DNA of 64,000 nt from Bin34 sp963422415 (GTDB lineage Bacteria; Chloroflexota; Anaerolineae; Caldilineales; Caldilineaceae): contig OY729430.1 in NCBI GenBank assembly GCA_963422415.1, positions 372,001 through 436,000 on the forward strand, read 5' to 3'. The notes below the pieces were generated by a model. It made no database searches. It worked only from the letters and a program-made list of their open reading frames with translations, and was not told the DNA's origin. The translations under genes and the position numbers were made by a program. This document shows positions 52,416-62,442 of the stretch, in pieces (within the stretch, counting starts at the first letter, position 1; every line of letters begins with the position of its first letter).

Positions 52416-53360
52416 TCAGGAAAGGTCCATTTCGGCATGGACCCAGCGCCCTGCAAAGCGGAAGTTGAGCAGAGTCAACGCCAGAATGATCAAGAACAGG
52501 ATCAGGGACATGGCGGAAGCGTATCCCATGCGGAAGAACACAAAGGCGTTGCGATAGACATACACTAGATAGACCAGGGTGGAGTTGAGCGGACCGCCCA
52601 TGCCGTCCGTCAGCACAAAGACCACCGAAAAGACTTGGAAGGTACCGATGATGCCCATTACCAGAGTGAAGAAGATGGTGGGGGTCATCAGTGGCAGGGT
52701 GACATGCCACAGCCGGCCTAGGGCATGGGCGCCGTCGATGGCGGCTGCCTCATACAGGGATTCGGGAATGTCCTGCAGGCCGGCCAAGTAAATGATCATG
52801 GTGCCGCCCGAAGCCCACACCATTAGCATGATGATGGAGGGTTTTGACCAAACGGTGGAAGCCAGCCAGCCCGGCCCCTTGATGCCCAAGAGGGCCAGAG
52901 TGCCGTTCACTAGTCCCCACTGCGGCTGCAGCAGGTAGAGCCACAGGGCCGCCGACGCCACGGCAGGCACGATGGAAGGTATGAAATACCCTGTGCGGTA
53001 GGCAGCCATGCCCTGCACCTTCTGATTCAGCAACAGGGCGATGACGAAGGAGACGACCATGCCCAATGGCACGGCCAGCAGCACGATGTAGATCGTGTTG
53101 CCCAGACTGGTCCAGAACAGCGGATCCGCAACGAGATCCTGAAAATGCCGCATCCCCACCCACTTGGCAGGCAGGATGGCATCATAGCGGGCAAGCCCCA
53201 ATCCTAGGGAGACCAGAATCGGTCCCGCAATGAAGACCAGAAATCCTAGGACCCAAGGGGCAATGAAGGCGTAGAAGGCCAGCGTCTCGCGGCCCCGCAG
53301 CGAATGCCGCCAAGAGGTTGGAGCCGACGTTGAAGTAGCTGTCATAACCCGCAGAGCCAA
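52416..53360 (-). CDS. Sugar ABC transporter permease, MalF type
   Basis: 314 residues with six membrane spans. FYAFIAPWVLGFLVFIAGPILVSLGLGL (about 29-56) opens the core, and the coupling loop reads ESLYEAAAIDGAHALGRLWHVTLPLMTPTIFF (about 203-234). Its partner is the MalG-type gene 44 bases downstream. The ATPase of the importer is not encoded here, as is common for CUT1 systems sharing an MsmK-type ATPase. Confidence 0.92.
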   Translation of the reverse strand: MALRVMTATSTSAPTSWRHSLRGRETLAFYAFIAPWVLGFLVFIAGPILVSLGLGLARYDAILPAKWVGMRHFQDLVADPLFWTSLGNTIYIVLLAVPLGMVVSFVIALLLNQKVQGMAAYRTGYFIPSIVPAVASAALWLYLLQPQWGLVNGTLALLGIKGPGWLASTVWSKPSIIMLMVWASGGTMIIYLAGLQDIPESLYEAAAIDGAHALGRLWHVTLPLMTPTIFFTLVMGIIGTFQVFSVVFVLTDGMGGPLNSTLVYLVYVYRNAFVFFRMGYASAMSLILFLIILALTLLNFRFAGRWVHAEMDLS

Positions 53361-53438
53361 GAGCCTCGCACCTGAATAGGCACACTGCCAGTCGCCCGAC
53401 CGTCACTCTTGACAGACAGCGTTCGACCTCACATCAGA

Positions 53439-54872
53439 CTAGGCGTTGTCAATGGCCTCCCACGCTTCGTCCGTGGCTTTCTGGACCAAGGCTTTGCACT
53501 TCAGCATGGCCTCCTCCGGGCTCATGGCATGAGAGAGAGCCTGCCGTGCGGCGTTGTCCATTTCCACCCAGTACTGCAGCGCAGCCACACCCATTTCGCT
53601 GCCGCAACCGTGCGTCCAATTCTGCAAGGCATCCAGGGTCAGATCCCAGGCTTGCCGTTCGGTTTCGCCCAAGTGCGGGATGTATTGCCGTTCCATGGAT
53701 TCAAGAGCCGGCAGGTAGCAGGCCAAACTTGGCCAGAATTGTGGTTCGCCCTCTATCTGTTCCCGCTCCCAAGTGCGCTGCGTCTGTGCCAGATCCGCGG
53801 CGGCCAAGGCTTCCCAGCCCGGAATGCCGGTCAGCCACTGCATAACCTCAAACGCCGAATCGGGCTGTTCCGAACCCGGGGCCATCACGATGGAGAAGCC
53901 GCAGGACCATGTGCTCTTGACGCCTCCCGGCGGAATGGGCATGGGGGCAGCGCCCCAGTTCACGCCTGGCGAACGTAGCAGATCGCCCACAAACCAGTTG
54001 CCGTGAGCGGACATGGAGGTCTTGCCGGCCACGAAAGGCTGACCCAACCCGGAGGCCTGAATGGACTGGCTGAAGGCGTTGGCCAATTCAAAATCGCCTA
54101 CATAGTTGTCGTAGAAATTGACCATCCAGGTCAGGGTGTCAATCCACAGCGGATCATCGCACAGAATGGTGCGCTTGTCGTCGCTGATGGCGGGCGCATC
54201 CGCCAGAAAGCCATACAGCCACATCCAGGAGTTGCCGTACAGATAAGGCACAAACCCGTACCGATCCACATTGTCGCCGGAGCCGACATTCAAGGCTTCG
54301 GTGTAGGCCTCCAGCTCGGCCCAGGTGGTAGGCGGCGACTCGGGATTCAGACCCACTTCGGCGTAGTGGTCCTTGTTCCAGTATAGGTAGCGCACGTCCG
54401 TGCCCCACGGCAGGCCGTAGATCTTGCCCTCCCAGACGGTCTCGTCCAGCTGTACGGGAGTGTAGTCGTCCCGATTCAGACTGGAGGCGTCAAAACGGTC
54501 CGTAATGTCCTGATAGAGTCCCTTGGCGGCGAATTGCAGGAAGGTGTGGCGGTTCTGCATGGCCGTGTCAGGACCGGTGCCTGCGGACACGGCTGTCATG
54601 AATTTCTGGTCTCCAAAGACAATGTCCCCAATTTCAGTCGGGTTCACCTCAACGTAAGGCAGCGTGTCGGGTACGGCCTTCCATACAGCTTCCCAAGTCG
54701 GGCCGGAGAATCCCCAGTGGTTCAGGGTTGTCTTCTCCCTGGCCGGCCCGGCATCGTTCGCGCCGGCCGCGGGAACTTCGGGGGCCACGCAGGCGGCCAG
54801 CAGCGCTCCGGCTGCAGCAGTCCCGGTCATGTGCAAGAACTGACGTCGTGACAGTGCGCGCGGGTGAGTCAT
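53439..54872 (-). CDS. Sugar ABC transporter substrate-binding lipoprotein, TAT-type signal
   Basis: 477 residues. The start has a twin-arginine signal (LSRRQFLHMTGTAAAGALLAAC) that ends in a lipobox, so it is likely exported folded and lipid-anchored. The body is a cluster B/D extracellular solute-binding protein with TTLNHWGFSGPTWEAVW, FMTAVSAGTGPDTAM, LPWGTDVRYLYWNKDHYAEVG and MSAHGNWFVG. ATG 54872 is chosen with AGAGGAC upstream; longer frames are noncoding. It is followed 78 bases later by the MalF-type gene. Confidence 0.92.
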   Translation of the reverse strand: MTHPRALSRRQFLHMTGTAAAGALLAACVAPEVPAAGANDAGPAREKTTLNHWGFSGPTWEAVWKAVPDTLPYVEVNPTEIGDIVFGDQKFMTAVSAGTGPDTAMQNRHTFLQFAAKGLYQDITDRFDASSLNRDDYTPVQLDETVWEGKIYGLPWGTDVRYLYWNKDHYAEVGLNPESPPTTWAELEAYTEALNVGSGDNVDRYGFVPYLYGNSWMWLYGFLADAPAISDDKRTILCDDPLWIDTLTWMVNFYDNYVGDFELANAFSQSIQASGLGQPFVAGKTSMSAHGNWFVGDLLRSPGVNWGAAPMPIPPGGVKSTWSCGFSIVMAPGSEQPDSAFEVMQWLTGIPGWEALAAADLAQTQRTWEREQIEGEPQFWPSLACYLPALESMERQYIPHLGETERQAWDLTLDALQNWTHGCGSEMGVAALQYWVEMDNAARQALSHAMSPEEAMLKCKALVQKATDEAWEAIDNA

Positions 54873-55131
54873 TGCAGGTCCTCTTTGTTGTGGATTGTGT
54901 CGTCGAGATCCGTCCATTATATATAACAGAGATCGCGCTGCCAGACGCCAAGACGGATACCCGTCTTCCAGATGAAATCGCCCCTGTCCCCAGCACATTC
55001 TTCCCTGCTCGTCCTGCGGACCCAAGAGGCAGCCAGGCGTTTGCCTCCAGTGACAGACAACCGGAAGGCAACAATGGAGACGGCATATCCGGCCAGCGTC
55101 GAGCCGATTGGCCCGCCTCTCCAGTCGGAGT

Positions 55132-56223
55132 CTACTGTTGGCATATGTCACGCAAGTCCGAGGCCACGCGATCGTACCAATTTGTGCTGCGAAAGTGTTC
55201 TCCCCGACGGTTGGCCCCTGCGCGCAGCCGGCGATACAGATCGGGATTTTCCAACAGCCGCTCGATCGCGGACTGAACTGCGGCGGCGGAACGGGGTTCC
55301 ACCAGCAGCCCGCTCTCTTCATGCTCGACCAGCTCGGGAACGCCGCTCCACTTGGCCGCGATGACAGGCAAGCCGCACTGAAACGCCTCGAGAACGACGC
55401 CTGGATAGCCCTCGCGGCGGCAGTAGCTGGGAAACAGCAGCAGATCGTGTTCAACGAGCACCCGAGGCACTTCTGCCGACTTCAGAACACCTCTGTAGGT
55501 CGCTCGGGGATGATTCTCAAAGTGCGAGAAGTCCGTGTCGGACATACGGGGTCCATAGACATTGAGATGACAGTCCTCAGGCAAGTGACGGCAGGCATCA
55601 AGGGCCTCGTTCAGTCCTTTGTCCATGTGCAGTTGAGCCAGAAAGACAAGCTTGTTGATCTTGTCATGCCTGCCTGTGTTGGGCACCTTGAGATCTCTCG
55701 TATTGGGAAACCAGCGAAAATTGGCCCGATGACCGAAGATCCGACATAACTGCTGCGTTTCGACATACACCAACGCAGAGCGCATATAGGTTCTCTCCGC
55801 CAGCCAACGGGCCCAGACGTTGTATTTCCGGTACGTTACCGCCAAGCCGGATCCGGAGAATCGCAGAACGAGAGGTCTGCGTGCGATTGCGCAAATGATC
55901 CATAGAGACGAAGCCATGAATATTGCCGAATAAGGCGTAATGAGGAGAAACACGACATGAGAGCGCCGGATGTTCTTCACAACTCCCCATACTACCCGCA
56001 GGATCCGCACGAGACGATTGAACTGGATTTGCCAAGCGGACAGATTGGTCACGCCTCCTGACGTGTCGAGAACATACAGATCAAATTCCCGGGCTTCCAA
56101 TGCGCGCACCGACTCCGCGGCCAGCACTTTGTTCCCCCCAATGACATTGGTGTCGGAATTCTCAGCCTCCGGCATGGGACCCACAAACAGGACATTGGGC
56201 CTAGAGCAAGCTTCCTTATTCAA
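55132..56223 (-). CDS. Glycosyltransferase family 4/1 protein
   Basis: About 363 residues. N-terminal domain: NVLFVGPMPEAENSDTNVIGGNKVLAAESVRAL. C-terminal GT-B domain: KLVFLAQLHMDKGLNEALDAC (about 190-210) and the donor-site motif REGYPGVVLEAFQCGLPVIAA with the intact E-x7-E. I prefer TTG 56223 because AAGGAAA lies 6-7 bases upstream; a TTG at 56295 opens the frame. The end lies 9 bases... beyond the flippase stop is the start side, so it follows the flippase gene closely on the same strand. It belongs to the surface-polysaccharide cluster. Confidence 0.87.
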   Translation of the reverse strand: MNKEACSRPNVLFVGPMPEAENSDTNVIGGNKVLAAESVRALEAREFDLYVLDTSGGVTNLSAWQIQFNRLVRILRVVWGVVKNIRRSHVVFLLITPYSAIFMASSLWIICAIARRPLVLRFSGSGLAVTYRKYNVWARWLAERTYMRSALVYVETQQLCRIFGHRANFRWFPNTRDLKVPNTGRHDKINKLVFLAQLHMDKGLNEALDACRHLPEDCHLNVYGPRMSDTDFSHFENHPRATYRGVLKSAEVPRVLVEHDLLLFPSYCRREGYPGVVLEAFQCGLPVIAAKWSGVPELVEHEESGLLVEPRSAAAVQSAIERLLENPDLYRRLRAGANRRGEHFRSTNWYDRVASDLRDICQQ

Positions 56224-56304
56224 TGTCGTTTTCCTTGCCTTGGGGCGAAGTTGCAGCGTCCGCCTGTTTTCGGCCCTGACGGATTGGCGTATCAAGTCGC
56301 AGCC

Positions 56305-57654
56305 TTATCCCTTGACGCCGCGGGCAAGCATAGCTTGCCCTGCAGCCCACAGGAAGCTTGCGTCACTGGGACGCGGCAGCCAGATCGCGGGCCAGGTCAT
56401 TCGAGTCACGCGACGGAACACTATCGAGAGAAAGGCACAGCGGGACACCATGCCCAAGGTCATGGCCCAAGCGGCCGCCTGGACCCCAAGTTTGGGGTAG
56501 AGCAGCAACAGTGCACCGAGATTGACGCCCGCACCCAGAAAAGTGGCCCACGAACAGACATCCGGGCGGTTGACGCCCTTGAAGTGCGTCATGAACAGTC
56601 CAGAGCTGGCATAGGCAAATATGCCCGGGGCGAGCATCCACAGCAGAGGGATCACCGGCAGGAAGGCTTCCGACAACAGGAGATGCACCAAGGGTTTGCT
56701 GAGGGCGAGCAAGGCAAGGAGGGCAACCGCCGTGACTGCACAGACAAGGCGCAGGCAGAGCGCGACCAGTGCGCTGCGCTCCAGACTTGCGATGCGGGGC
56801 AGCAGCACGTTGCCGACCGAGTTGGAGATCAGCATGAATCCCAACATGAGCGTGATCGCGGCAGAGAACAGTCCAATTTCGACTTGGTCCGAGATCACTC
56901 CCAGAGCGACAACGCCGATTTGCGGTTCCACGGCATTTCCGATCCGCGCCACGTGATATTTCAATCCATAGCCTAGAATGCGGATGAAGTTCAAACGGCC
57001 CGGCATTTCAAAGACCAGACCGCAATGTCGCCGCAGATCCAGAAAGCAAGAGGCTATCATGACGCCATGGCTGATGGCAAACGCCAGAATGGCGCCATCG
57101 ACCCCCAGTCCCTGGCGCCAGACCAGAATCAGAATTGCAAGTACATTGGTCACGGTACGAAGCATGGAAAAGACTGCCCAGCGCTTGAAGCGTCTGTGGG
57201 CAATAAGCTGATGATCCAGCGAGAGCGAGAGCGATGTGAGCGGAACCAACACCAACGCCAGAAGGAACGTGTGCGTCTCCGCCTGCTGGAAGAAGGCAAT
57301 GTCGCTGTAGATCAGAGGAATTGCCAACACAGTGGCCAAGCTGCCGCCGACAAGGCCAATGAGCAGGGCAGCGGACACGCCTTGCGAAACGCTGATGCGT
57401 TTCGCCATGACGAAATACTGCGTGCCTTGCGGAGTGCCCGGTGTGAAGAGCAAACCCAACAAGGTCCCAAACACGATGCAGACAGCGTAGGCGCCTCTTC
57501 CCGCGGGAAGGAGTGTATAGGCCAGAAGGCCCTGTATCAGGAGACCCAGCGCCGCCACACCGACCAAGGTCCCAAACACTACGGACACGTCCTCGCCGGC
57601 GGTTGTACGCGGAGCGTGCAGCGCATCCGCTGTTGCGGGCTTCTTGGGACGCAT
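56305..57654 (-). CDS. Polysaccharide flippase (Wzx/MATE-like)
   Basis: 449 residues with about 12 hydrophobic segments, such as VVFGTLVGVAALGLLIQGLLAYTLLPAGRGAYAVCIVFGTL (first two spans) and LLMLAPGIFAYASSGLF-like stretches near residue 340. This is the oligosaccharide flippase / PST-type layout. ATG 57654 (MRPKKPATADA) is preferred over a start at 57747 that lies in weakly coding sequence. It would move lipid-linked repeat units across the membrane for the polymerase genes further on. Confidence 0.85.
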   Translation of the reverse strand: MRPKKPATADALHAPRTTAGEDVSVVFGTLVGVAALGLLIQGLLAYTLLPAGRGAYAVCIVFGTLLGLLFTPGTPQGTQYFVMAKRISVSQGVSAALLIGLVGGSLATVLAIPLIYSDIAFFQQAETHTFLLALVLVPLTSLSLSLDHQLIAHRRFKRWAVFSMLRTVTNVLAILILVWRQGLGVDGAILAFAISHGVMIASCFLDLRRHCGLVFEMPGRLNFIRILGYGLKYHVARIGNAVEPQIGVVALGVISDQVEIGLFSAAITLMLGFMLISNSVGNVLLPRIASLERSALVALCLRLVCAVTAVALLALLALSKPLVHLLLSEAFLPVIPLLWMLAPGIFAYASSGLFMTHFKGVNRPDVCSWATFLGAGVNLGALLLLYPKLGVQAAAWAMTLGMVSRCAFLSIVFRRVTRMTWPAIWLPRPSDASFLWAAGQAMLARGVKG

Positions 57655-57842
57655 GGCTACCAATGGAGAAGCTTCGGCTTGCGGAGGCCGGAAATCGCAA
57701 ACCGGCAAATTCTGCCGGGCGGCCTGCATGCAGACTGGGATTGCCACCGGAGGCTCATGCCTGCGTCATCATGGTGCAACTGCAACACAAGAGGCCAACT
57801 GCAAAGTGGCTTTCGCGGATTTTCGGCCTTGGCGCATCAAAA

Positions 57843-58862
57843 TCAACGGCGCGATTGTTGTGTTCTCTCCAAAAAGAAGAAACCGAGGCCCCAGCTCAGA
57901 TGCATGATGGCCAAGGCTAGTGGAAGAAGGACAGCCGCTGTATCCCGTCGCCGAAAGCCCACCATCACCGACCCAACCATTATGACCGCAAGGTATGCGC
58001 CCAGAATGCCTGTCACCCACCACGCATGCCCGAACAGAGCCAGCACCACCCCAACCATCAAGGCCAGCACCAATCCGGGAGCGGCAAGATGCCGGTAGCG
58101 CACAGAGGCCGGATGTTTTCTGATCACCGTCAGCTTTCCTTGGCCGTAGTGGAAGTACTGCTGCACCAAGGTCCATGGAGTGCTGCGAGGACAGTAATAC
58201 ACGACCAACGCGGGATCAAACCAGACGGTTTTGCCCAGCTTGCGCAACCGGTAGTTGAACTCATAGTCCTCGTTGCGGATCAAAGAGCGATTGTATCCCC
58301 CAACCTCCTCCAGCGTCTCGCGTCGGAATGTACCTAAAAAGGCAGTGTCGACGGCCCCCTCCTGCCCTCCTATGCGATGGCGCGCGTCGCCTGATCCCAA
58401 GGAGGTGTTCATGGCCAGCGCCGTGGCGCGTCCAAACCAGGTGGTTCCGACCGCTTGCTGCCGTCCGCCAACATTGGCCGCTCCTGTCCGCTCCAGCGTT
58501 TCTACAGCGCGGCTTATGTAGCCAGGAGGGAACATTGTATGCGCGTCGCAGCGCATCAGGATGTCTCCGGTGGCAATCTGAAGCGCCGAGACAACACCAG
58601 GCACAAGGAGTTTTTCCGGATTGGGTATCAGCCGTACCGATGGGTAGGATCGATGGATCATTTCAGATGTCGCCGAGGTGTCGGAGCCGTCGGCAACGAC
58701 AATCTCGATTTGTCCTGCATAGTCCTGAGACAACAATGCATCAAGGGTGGCAGCGATAGTCGCTTCCGCATTGCGGGCTGGGATGATGACCGACACGCGA
58801 GGGGACTTTGCTCGGGAATCCGCAGACTTCAACGACTGTGGATCACTGTCTGGCAGTTCCAT
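57843..58862 (-). CDS. Glycosyltransferase family 2 protein with C-terminal membrane helices
   Basis: 339 residues. The GT-A domain starts RVSVIIPARNAEATIAATLDALLSQDY (about 22-48), has VVADGSDTSA, the acceptor/metal motif LMRCDAHTMFPPGYI (about 103) and LIRNEDYEFNYRLRKLGKTVWF (about 191-212). Three hydrophobic segments near the C terminus (APGLVLALMVGVVLALFGHAWWVTGILGAYLAVI and LLPLALAIMHLSWGLGFFFL) anchor it. ATG 58862 has AAGAAAAG upstream. It resembles ExoA-type succinoglycan glycosyltransferases. Confidence 0.88.
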   Translation of the reverse strand: MELPDSDPQSLKSADSRAKSPRVSVIIPARNAEATIAATLDALLSQDYAGQIEIVVADGSDTSATSEMIHRSYPSVRLIPNPEKLLVPGVVSALQIATGDILMRCDAHTMFPPGYISRAVETLERTGAANVGGRQQAVGTTWFGRATALAMNTSLGSGDARHRIGGQEGAVDTAFLGTFRRETLEEVGGYNRSLIRNEDYEFNYRLRKLGKTVWFDPALVVYYCPRSTPWTLVQQYFHYGQGKLTVIRKHPASVRYRHLAAPGLVLALMVGVVLALFGHAWWVTGILGAYLAVIMVGSVMVGFRRRDTAAVLLPLALAIMHLSWGLGFFFLERTQQSRR

Positions 58863-59236
58863 GTTGCTTTTCTTCCCGATCGTCTGCGGCGCAAGCAAGC
58901 GCTAAAACAAAAATGGAGCCCACGGCAGATCGACAAAAATCACCTGCACCCTAGCAGCAGAGACTTGAAGAACGTACTGGAGCGTTGAGTCTTTCAAATT
59001 CCGGACGAGATTTCCATCCAGACGTTGCAACTTGCCTCTCGTGCCGCATACAGTAACGCTGCCGAAAGCGCCAGCAGGCTGCCGGCAGGCGCAGGGCAGA
59101 TTGATCCCCTCAAGGCAGAGCGTGCTCTATCGCCTGGCATATCTCACCCGGAACCAAGGCACGGCTGACGTGAACAGGATACGCCTGGAATTGCAATGGA
59201 GGCCTTCATCGTATGACGGAAGTGTGAGTATCCCCT
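58863..59236. other. Intergenic region without recognisable feature
   Basis: 374 bases between the family 2 glycosyltransferase and the dehydrogenase gene, both on the minus strand. I see no gene, RNA or clear promoter. Confidence 0.4.
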
Positions 59237-60280
59237 CTACTGCACCCGGGATTGCAGCCGTTCGCTGATGGTGCCCATTACCTGCACAGTATTGCGGCCG
59301 TCTTCCGCTGACGCGACTGGGGCAAGTCCCTCGACACCGCGCTGGAAGAATCCCTGAACGAGTCTGTCATGGGTGTTCCTGAAACGGCCTGTGAGATAGC
59401 CAGTGCCATTGGCGAAGGCGCCTGAGGCGATCTGGGCAGCCTCTCTGAAAGCGGAAAAGCCGATCCCCCACGGAGACTGGTTTACTCTGCGATAGTCAAC
59501 AAGCACTTTGCTCTGCATGTCAATTTTGAGTACACCCTCGGTGCCCCACAGCTCCACCCAATAGCCCGAATGCCTAGAAGTGAACGTCAGCACAACGCTG
59601 CTGCTGGTGCGGTCGCCTGCAAGTTCCAGTCTGTAATCCTCAAATGGAGACCAAGGATACTCTGGCAAGAGTTTTTGGCCCTGCACCCAGACATCACGGA
59701 TATGGCCGACAAATGCCTGAGTGAGATAGACAACATGGGGTCCTGTCTCACCTATGGCTCCACCAGGCAGTCGATTGGCGAAGTGGTCGGGATCTGTGGT
59801 GTTCAAGGTGACCGGTGTGCAATAGAAGATGCGCATCCCGGTGAAATCTCCAATATCCCCGCGCTTGATCCGATTTTGCGCTTCGGTCACGGACGGATGA
59901 AAGAGGTCTGTATGAGCCACCTCAACTCGACTCGTGGACTCCCGCTCGGCTCTGATGATTGCGTCGCATTCCTCTACATTCATCGCCATGGGCTTCTCGA
60001 TCAGGACGTGCGAATCCGCTTTCAGCGCCGCCACTGCTATGTTGGCATGCGTACTGGGTGGCGTACATATGTCAACGAAGTCGGGACGTTCCGTCTCGAG
60101 CATCTGCTGAACGTCCGTATATACAGCCGGGATTCCGAATGTACGACTTACTGTTTCGGCTCGGTCTCGGTCCAGATCGCAGACGGCAACAACCTTCACC
60201 TTGCGCTGCAACCGCATCCAAGCCGGCAAGTGGTTTTTGGCCGATATGAATCCAGTACCTATGACAGCCGCTGTGTACAT
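59237..60280 (-). CDS. Gfo/Idh/MocA family oxidoreductase
   Basis: 347-residue NAD(P)-dependent sugar or inositol dehydrogenase. The Rossmann start is TAAVIGTGFISAKNHLPAW (GxG..., about 3-21), the pyridine-nucleotide part continues VVAVCDLDRDRAETV, and DICTPPSTHANIAVAALKADSHVLIEKPMAMN carries the family's EKP with the catalytic Lys (about 94-96). The second domain has GGAIGETGPHVVYL, whose His is in the usual active-site position. In this cluster it could make or modify a nucleotide-sugar precursor. Substrate unknown. Confidence 0.88.
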   Translation of the reverse strand: MYTAAVIGTGFISAKNHLPAWMRLQRKVKVVAVCDLDRDRAETVSRTFGIPAVYTDVQQMLETERPDFVDICTPPSTHANIAVAALKADSHVLIEKPMAMNVEECDAIIRAERESTSRVEVAHTDLFHPSVTEAQNRIKRGDIGDFTGMRIFYCTPVTLNTTDPDHFANRLPGGAIGETGPHVVYLTQAFVGHIRDVWVQGQKLLPEYPWSPFEDYRLELAGDRTSSSVVLTFTSRHSGYWVELWGTEGVLKIDMQSKVLVDYRRVNQSPWGIGFSAFREAAQIASGAFANGTGYLTGRFRNTHDRLVQGFFQRGVEGLAPVASAEDGRNTVQVMGTISERLQSRVQ

Positions 60281-60636
60281 TTACCGGCAATCCCTCGACA
60301 ATACAACTTCCAGTCGCGAGATATATGCAACTGAATCCCGGATCTACAAATCTGCAACCAAATTGTCCATCATACCATTGCGTATCGCGCAAGTAATGAT
60401 TCCAGACCCGCTGCGTCTGTTTTGGCGGCCGTGTCCTCGCCGTGAATCGCAATCATGATGAGATGTTGCGTCTGCCACGTAGAAAGCACATTGCCGCAAA
60501 GGTACACTGTCACGTCCCCTAAGGGGCAACGCGACAGGGAGGTGGCGAGACTGTACAGTGTCGTTCGTGTATTTTGCCAATGCCTATGGACAAGCCGGTT
60601 TGTCCAGCCGAGGAGGTCGGTTTTCCGGATTGCAGG
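60281..60636. other. Intergenic region upstream of the dehydrogenase gene
   Basis: 356 bases that are AT-richer than the genes around it, as far as the start of the tandem duplication. No gene is supported. Confidence 0.4.
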
Positions 60637-60731
60637 ACGGAGGCATGTTCGTCCTGCGACATCTTGACCACCGACAATCGGCAGGCTGGCAATGGAATTC
60701 GTTTCAGCCATGCTCAACCGGGACATTCTCC

Positions 60732-62168
60732 TTATTCTCCGGTGCGATTCGAGCGCTGTGGCGCTGTGGCGTGATGCCCGAGAGCGAGGTCTTGGCGGTT
60801 CTGCAGAAGGAACCCCGCTCCAGCACAACTCAAGCCTATGAACAAATTGGATGTTCCCATAGTGAACAAATGATGGAAGTTGACACTGTATACAGTCATC
60901 ACCATCGTCCATCCGACGACTGCATCTCGAGCCAAGGAGGTCGGCATGATCCAAGACAACCGGACCAAAAAGAGCAATGACAACACATAGAGTGACAATG
61001 GGATCAGGCCCGTCTCTCCAACCAGCATCAGGTACATATTGTGGACACCGTACGATCTGCCGTCAGCTGATATAGGAGCGCCCTCCATGGTGTGGAGCGC
61101 AAGCAACCCGTGACCGAAGAGCGGTGAGGCCCGAATCCTTTCGACACCCATTTTCCACAAGTTGGTGCGACGCTGCACTCCCCCGCCAACAGAGTTGGTC
61201 TCGCCTCTGACAGTCGTCAGAAAAGCATTGACTTCCTGCAAAGTCGCGGCCGAGGACGGAACGGGCTCCGAGGGCGGAATGGGCTCCGAGGGTGGAACGG
61301 GTGCCGAGGGTGGAACGGGTGCCGAGGGCGGAACGGGCTCCGAGGACGGTGCAACCCCGGGCCCAAGCGTAATCAACTGCAGATTGACAACGAAGTACGT
61401 CAGAACGCCCATCATGGACAGCGCCACCAGTCCGGTATGCAGCCAGTTCTGCCTTAAGCGACGAATGCTGACCAGAAGAAAAATTGTCAGTAGTCCGCCC
61501 AGCACGGCCATGGCCGTATGGGACACCGTAGAAAGAGCTGCTGTATACCCCAAGATCAAGGCCAAATATCGCAGCCGGGTTTGCGATCCGCTGGATTGAA
61601 ATGCCAGCGCTAGGGCCACCGTCATGCAGGCCATGAAGCCAGCGTCATTGGGACCACTGAAAGTGCCCGTATAGCGATCCAGTCGATATTCCGGAAGCAG
61701 GCCAATAGAGCGCAGCGCCGGAGTGGCCAGAACAATGATGCAGCTTGCTGTCAGGATCGCCAGCACCCGCAGCAACACCGCCTCGACCCCTGCTCGCTCC
61801 AGGAGCGAACGGCCGCCAAGCAGGGCGGCCAAGGTAACAAGGAGGAAAAAGACTTGACGTCCCACTCCTCTGACCTGCAGGTCGGCATCGACCAGATACC
61901 CCACCACGGAACCAATCGCTACATAAGAGGCAATGGATGCCAAGAGCAATATTCCTGGCATCCCTATCCTCTTCCACCAACGGAAGTGTGTGAAACCCAG
62001 CAGAAGCAGGCAGCACAGAAAAACAAACAAAAGCACCGACATCGGGCTTAGTATGAATATCTGCACCTTGATCTGAACCAAGACAACCAAGGCCCAAAAC
62101 GAAAACGCAATGCATGGCACCGACAGAAGATCCAGTCTTCTCCAAAGCAAGGGAGAAAGTGACAACAT
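60732..62168 (-). CDS. O-antigen ligase/polymerase-like membrane protein, copy 1
   Basis: 478 residues with about 10-12 hydrophobic segments, of the Wzy/WaaL (O-antigen ligase) family. The family loop follows the repeat: VERIRASPLFGHGLLALHTMEG (about 353-374) and VHNMYLMLVGETGLIPLSLYVL, which carries the conserved HN of the periplasmic loop. Just before it lies a Pro/Ser/Glu-rich minisatellite-encoded stretch of five units (SEPVPP, SAPVPP, SAPVPP, SEPIPP, SEPVPS; about 281-310). This gene would join repeat units or attach the polymer. It is followed upstream by a near-identical second copy. Confidence 0.88.
   Translation of the reverse strand: MLSLSPLLWRRLDLLSVPCIAFSFWALVVLVQIKVQIFILSPMSVLLFVFLCCLLLLGFTHFRWWKRIGMPGILLLASIASYVAIGSVVGYLVDADLQVRGVGRQVFFLLVTLAALLGGRSLLERAGVEAVLLRVLAILTASCIIVLATPALRSIGLLPEYRLDRYTGTFSGPNDAGFMACMTVALALAFQSSGSQTRLRYLALILGYTAALSTVSHTAMAVLGGLLTIFLLVSIRRLRQNWLHTGLVALSMMGVLTYFVVNLQLITLGPGVAPSSEPVPPSAPVPPSAPVPPSEPIPPSEPVPSSAATLQEVNAFLTTVRGETNSVGGGVQRRTNLWKMGVERIRASPLFGHGLLALHTMEGAPISADGRSYGVHNMYLMLVGETGLIPLSLYVLSLLFLVRLSWIMPTSLARDAVVGWTMVMTVYSVNFHHLFTMGTSNLFIGLSCAGAGFLLQNRQDLALGHHATAPQRSNRTGE
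61252..61341 (-). repeat. 18-bp minisatellite in the polymerase gene, five units
   Basis: Five consecutive 18-base units of the form GAGG-N-CGGAA-N-GGG-N-N-CC encode (S[AE]P[VI]P[PS])5 in the periplasmic loop of copy 1. The matching place in copy 2 (63058-63075) has one unit. Confidence 0.9.
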
Positions 62169-62266
62169 GATTGTTGTTTTGACTATTTTCAGAAACGAAA
62201 CAACAGCGGGCCAAGCCCAATCAGAGATGCAAGGTGTCAGAACCTAACCCATTGTCTGTATGCAAC

Positions 62267-62442
62267 ATCCAAAATCAGGTGCATACAGAAATTCCGATTC
62301 CATACCTACCGAAACTATGTGTCCAGTATCGCCGACAATCTTGGGCACAGTATAGCAAGAGGCCAAGTTCGACGGGCGCCCGCAGACACAGATCCGCTGA
62401 AACCTATACAGCCCGGCCAAGGCGTAGCCATAGGTTGTGGGA
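62267..62442. other. Spacer between duplicated polymerase units
   Basis: 176 bases unique to the space between the two copies. On the minus strand it would carry the 3' trailer of copy 2 and leader sequence of copy 1. No gene is seen. Confidence 0.4.

Larger units (their letters stand above)
60637..62266. repeat. Tandem duplication, copy 1 (polymerase gene plus flanks)
   Basis: 1630 bases that recur at 62443-64000 with few mismatches. The unit includes the whole Wzy-like gene with about 95 bases beyond its stop and about 98 bases before its start. The length difference of 72 bases equals four 18-base minisatellite units. The copies are separated by 176 bases of different sequence. Confidence 0.92.
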
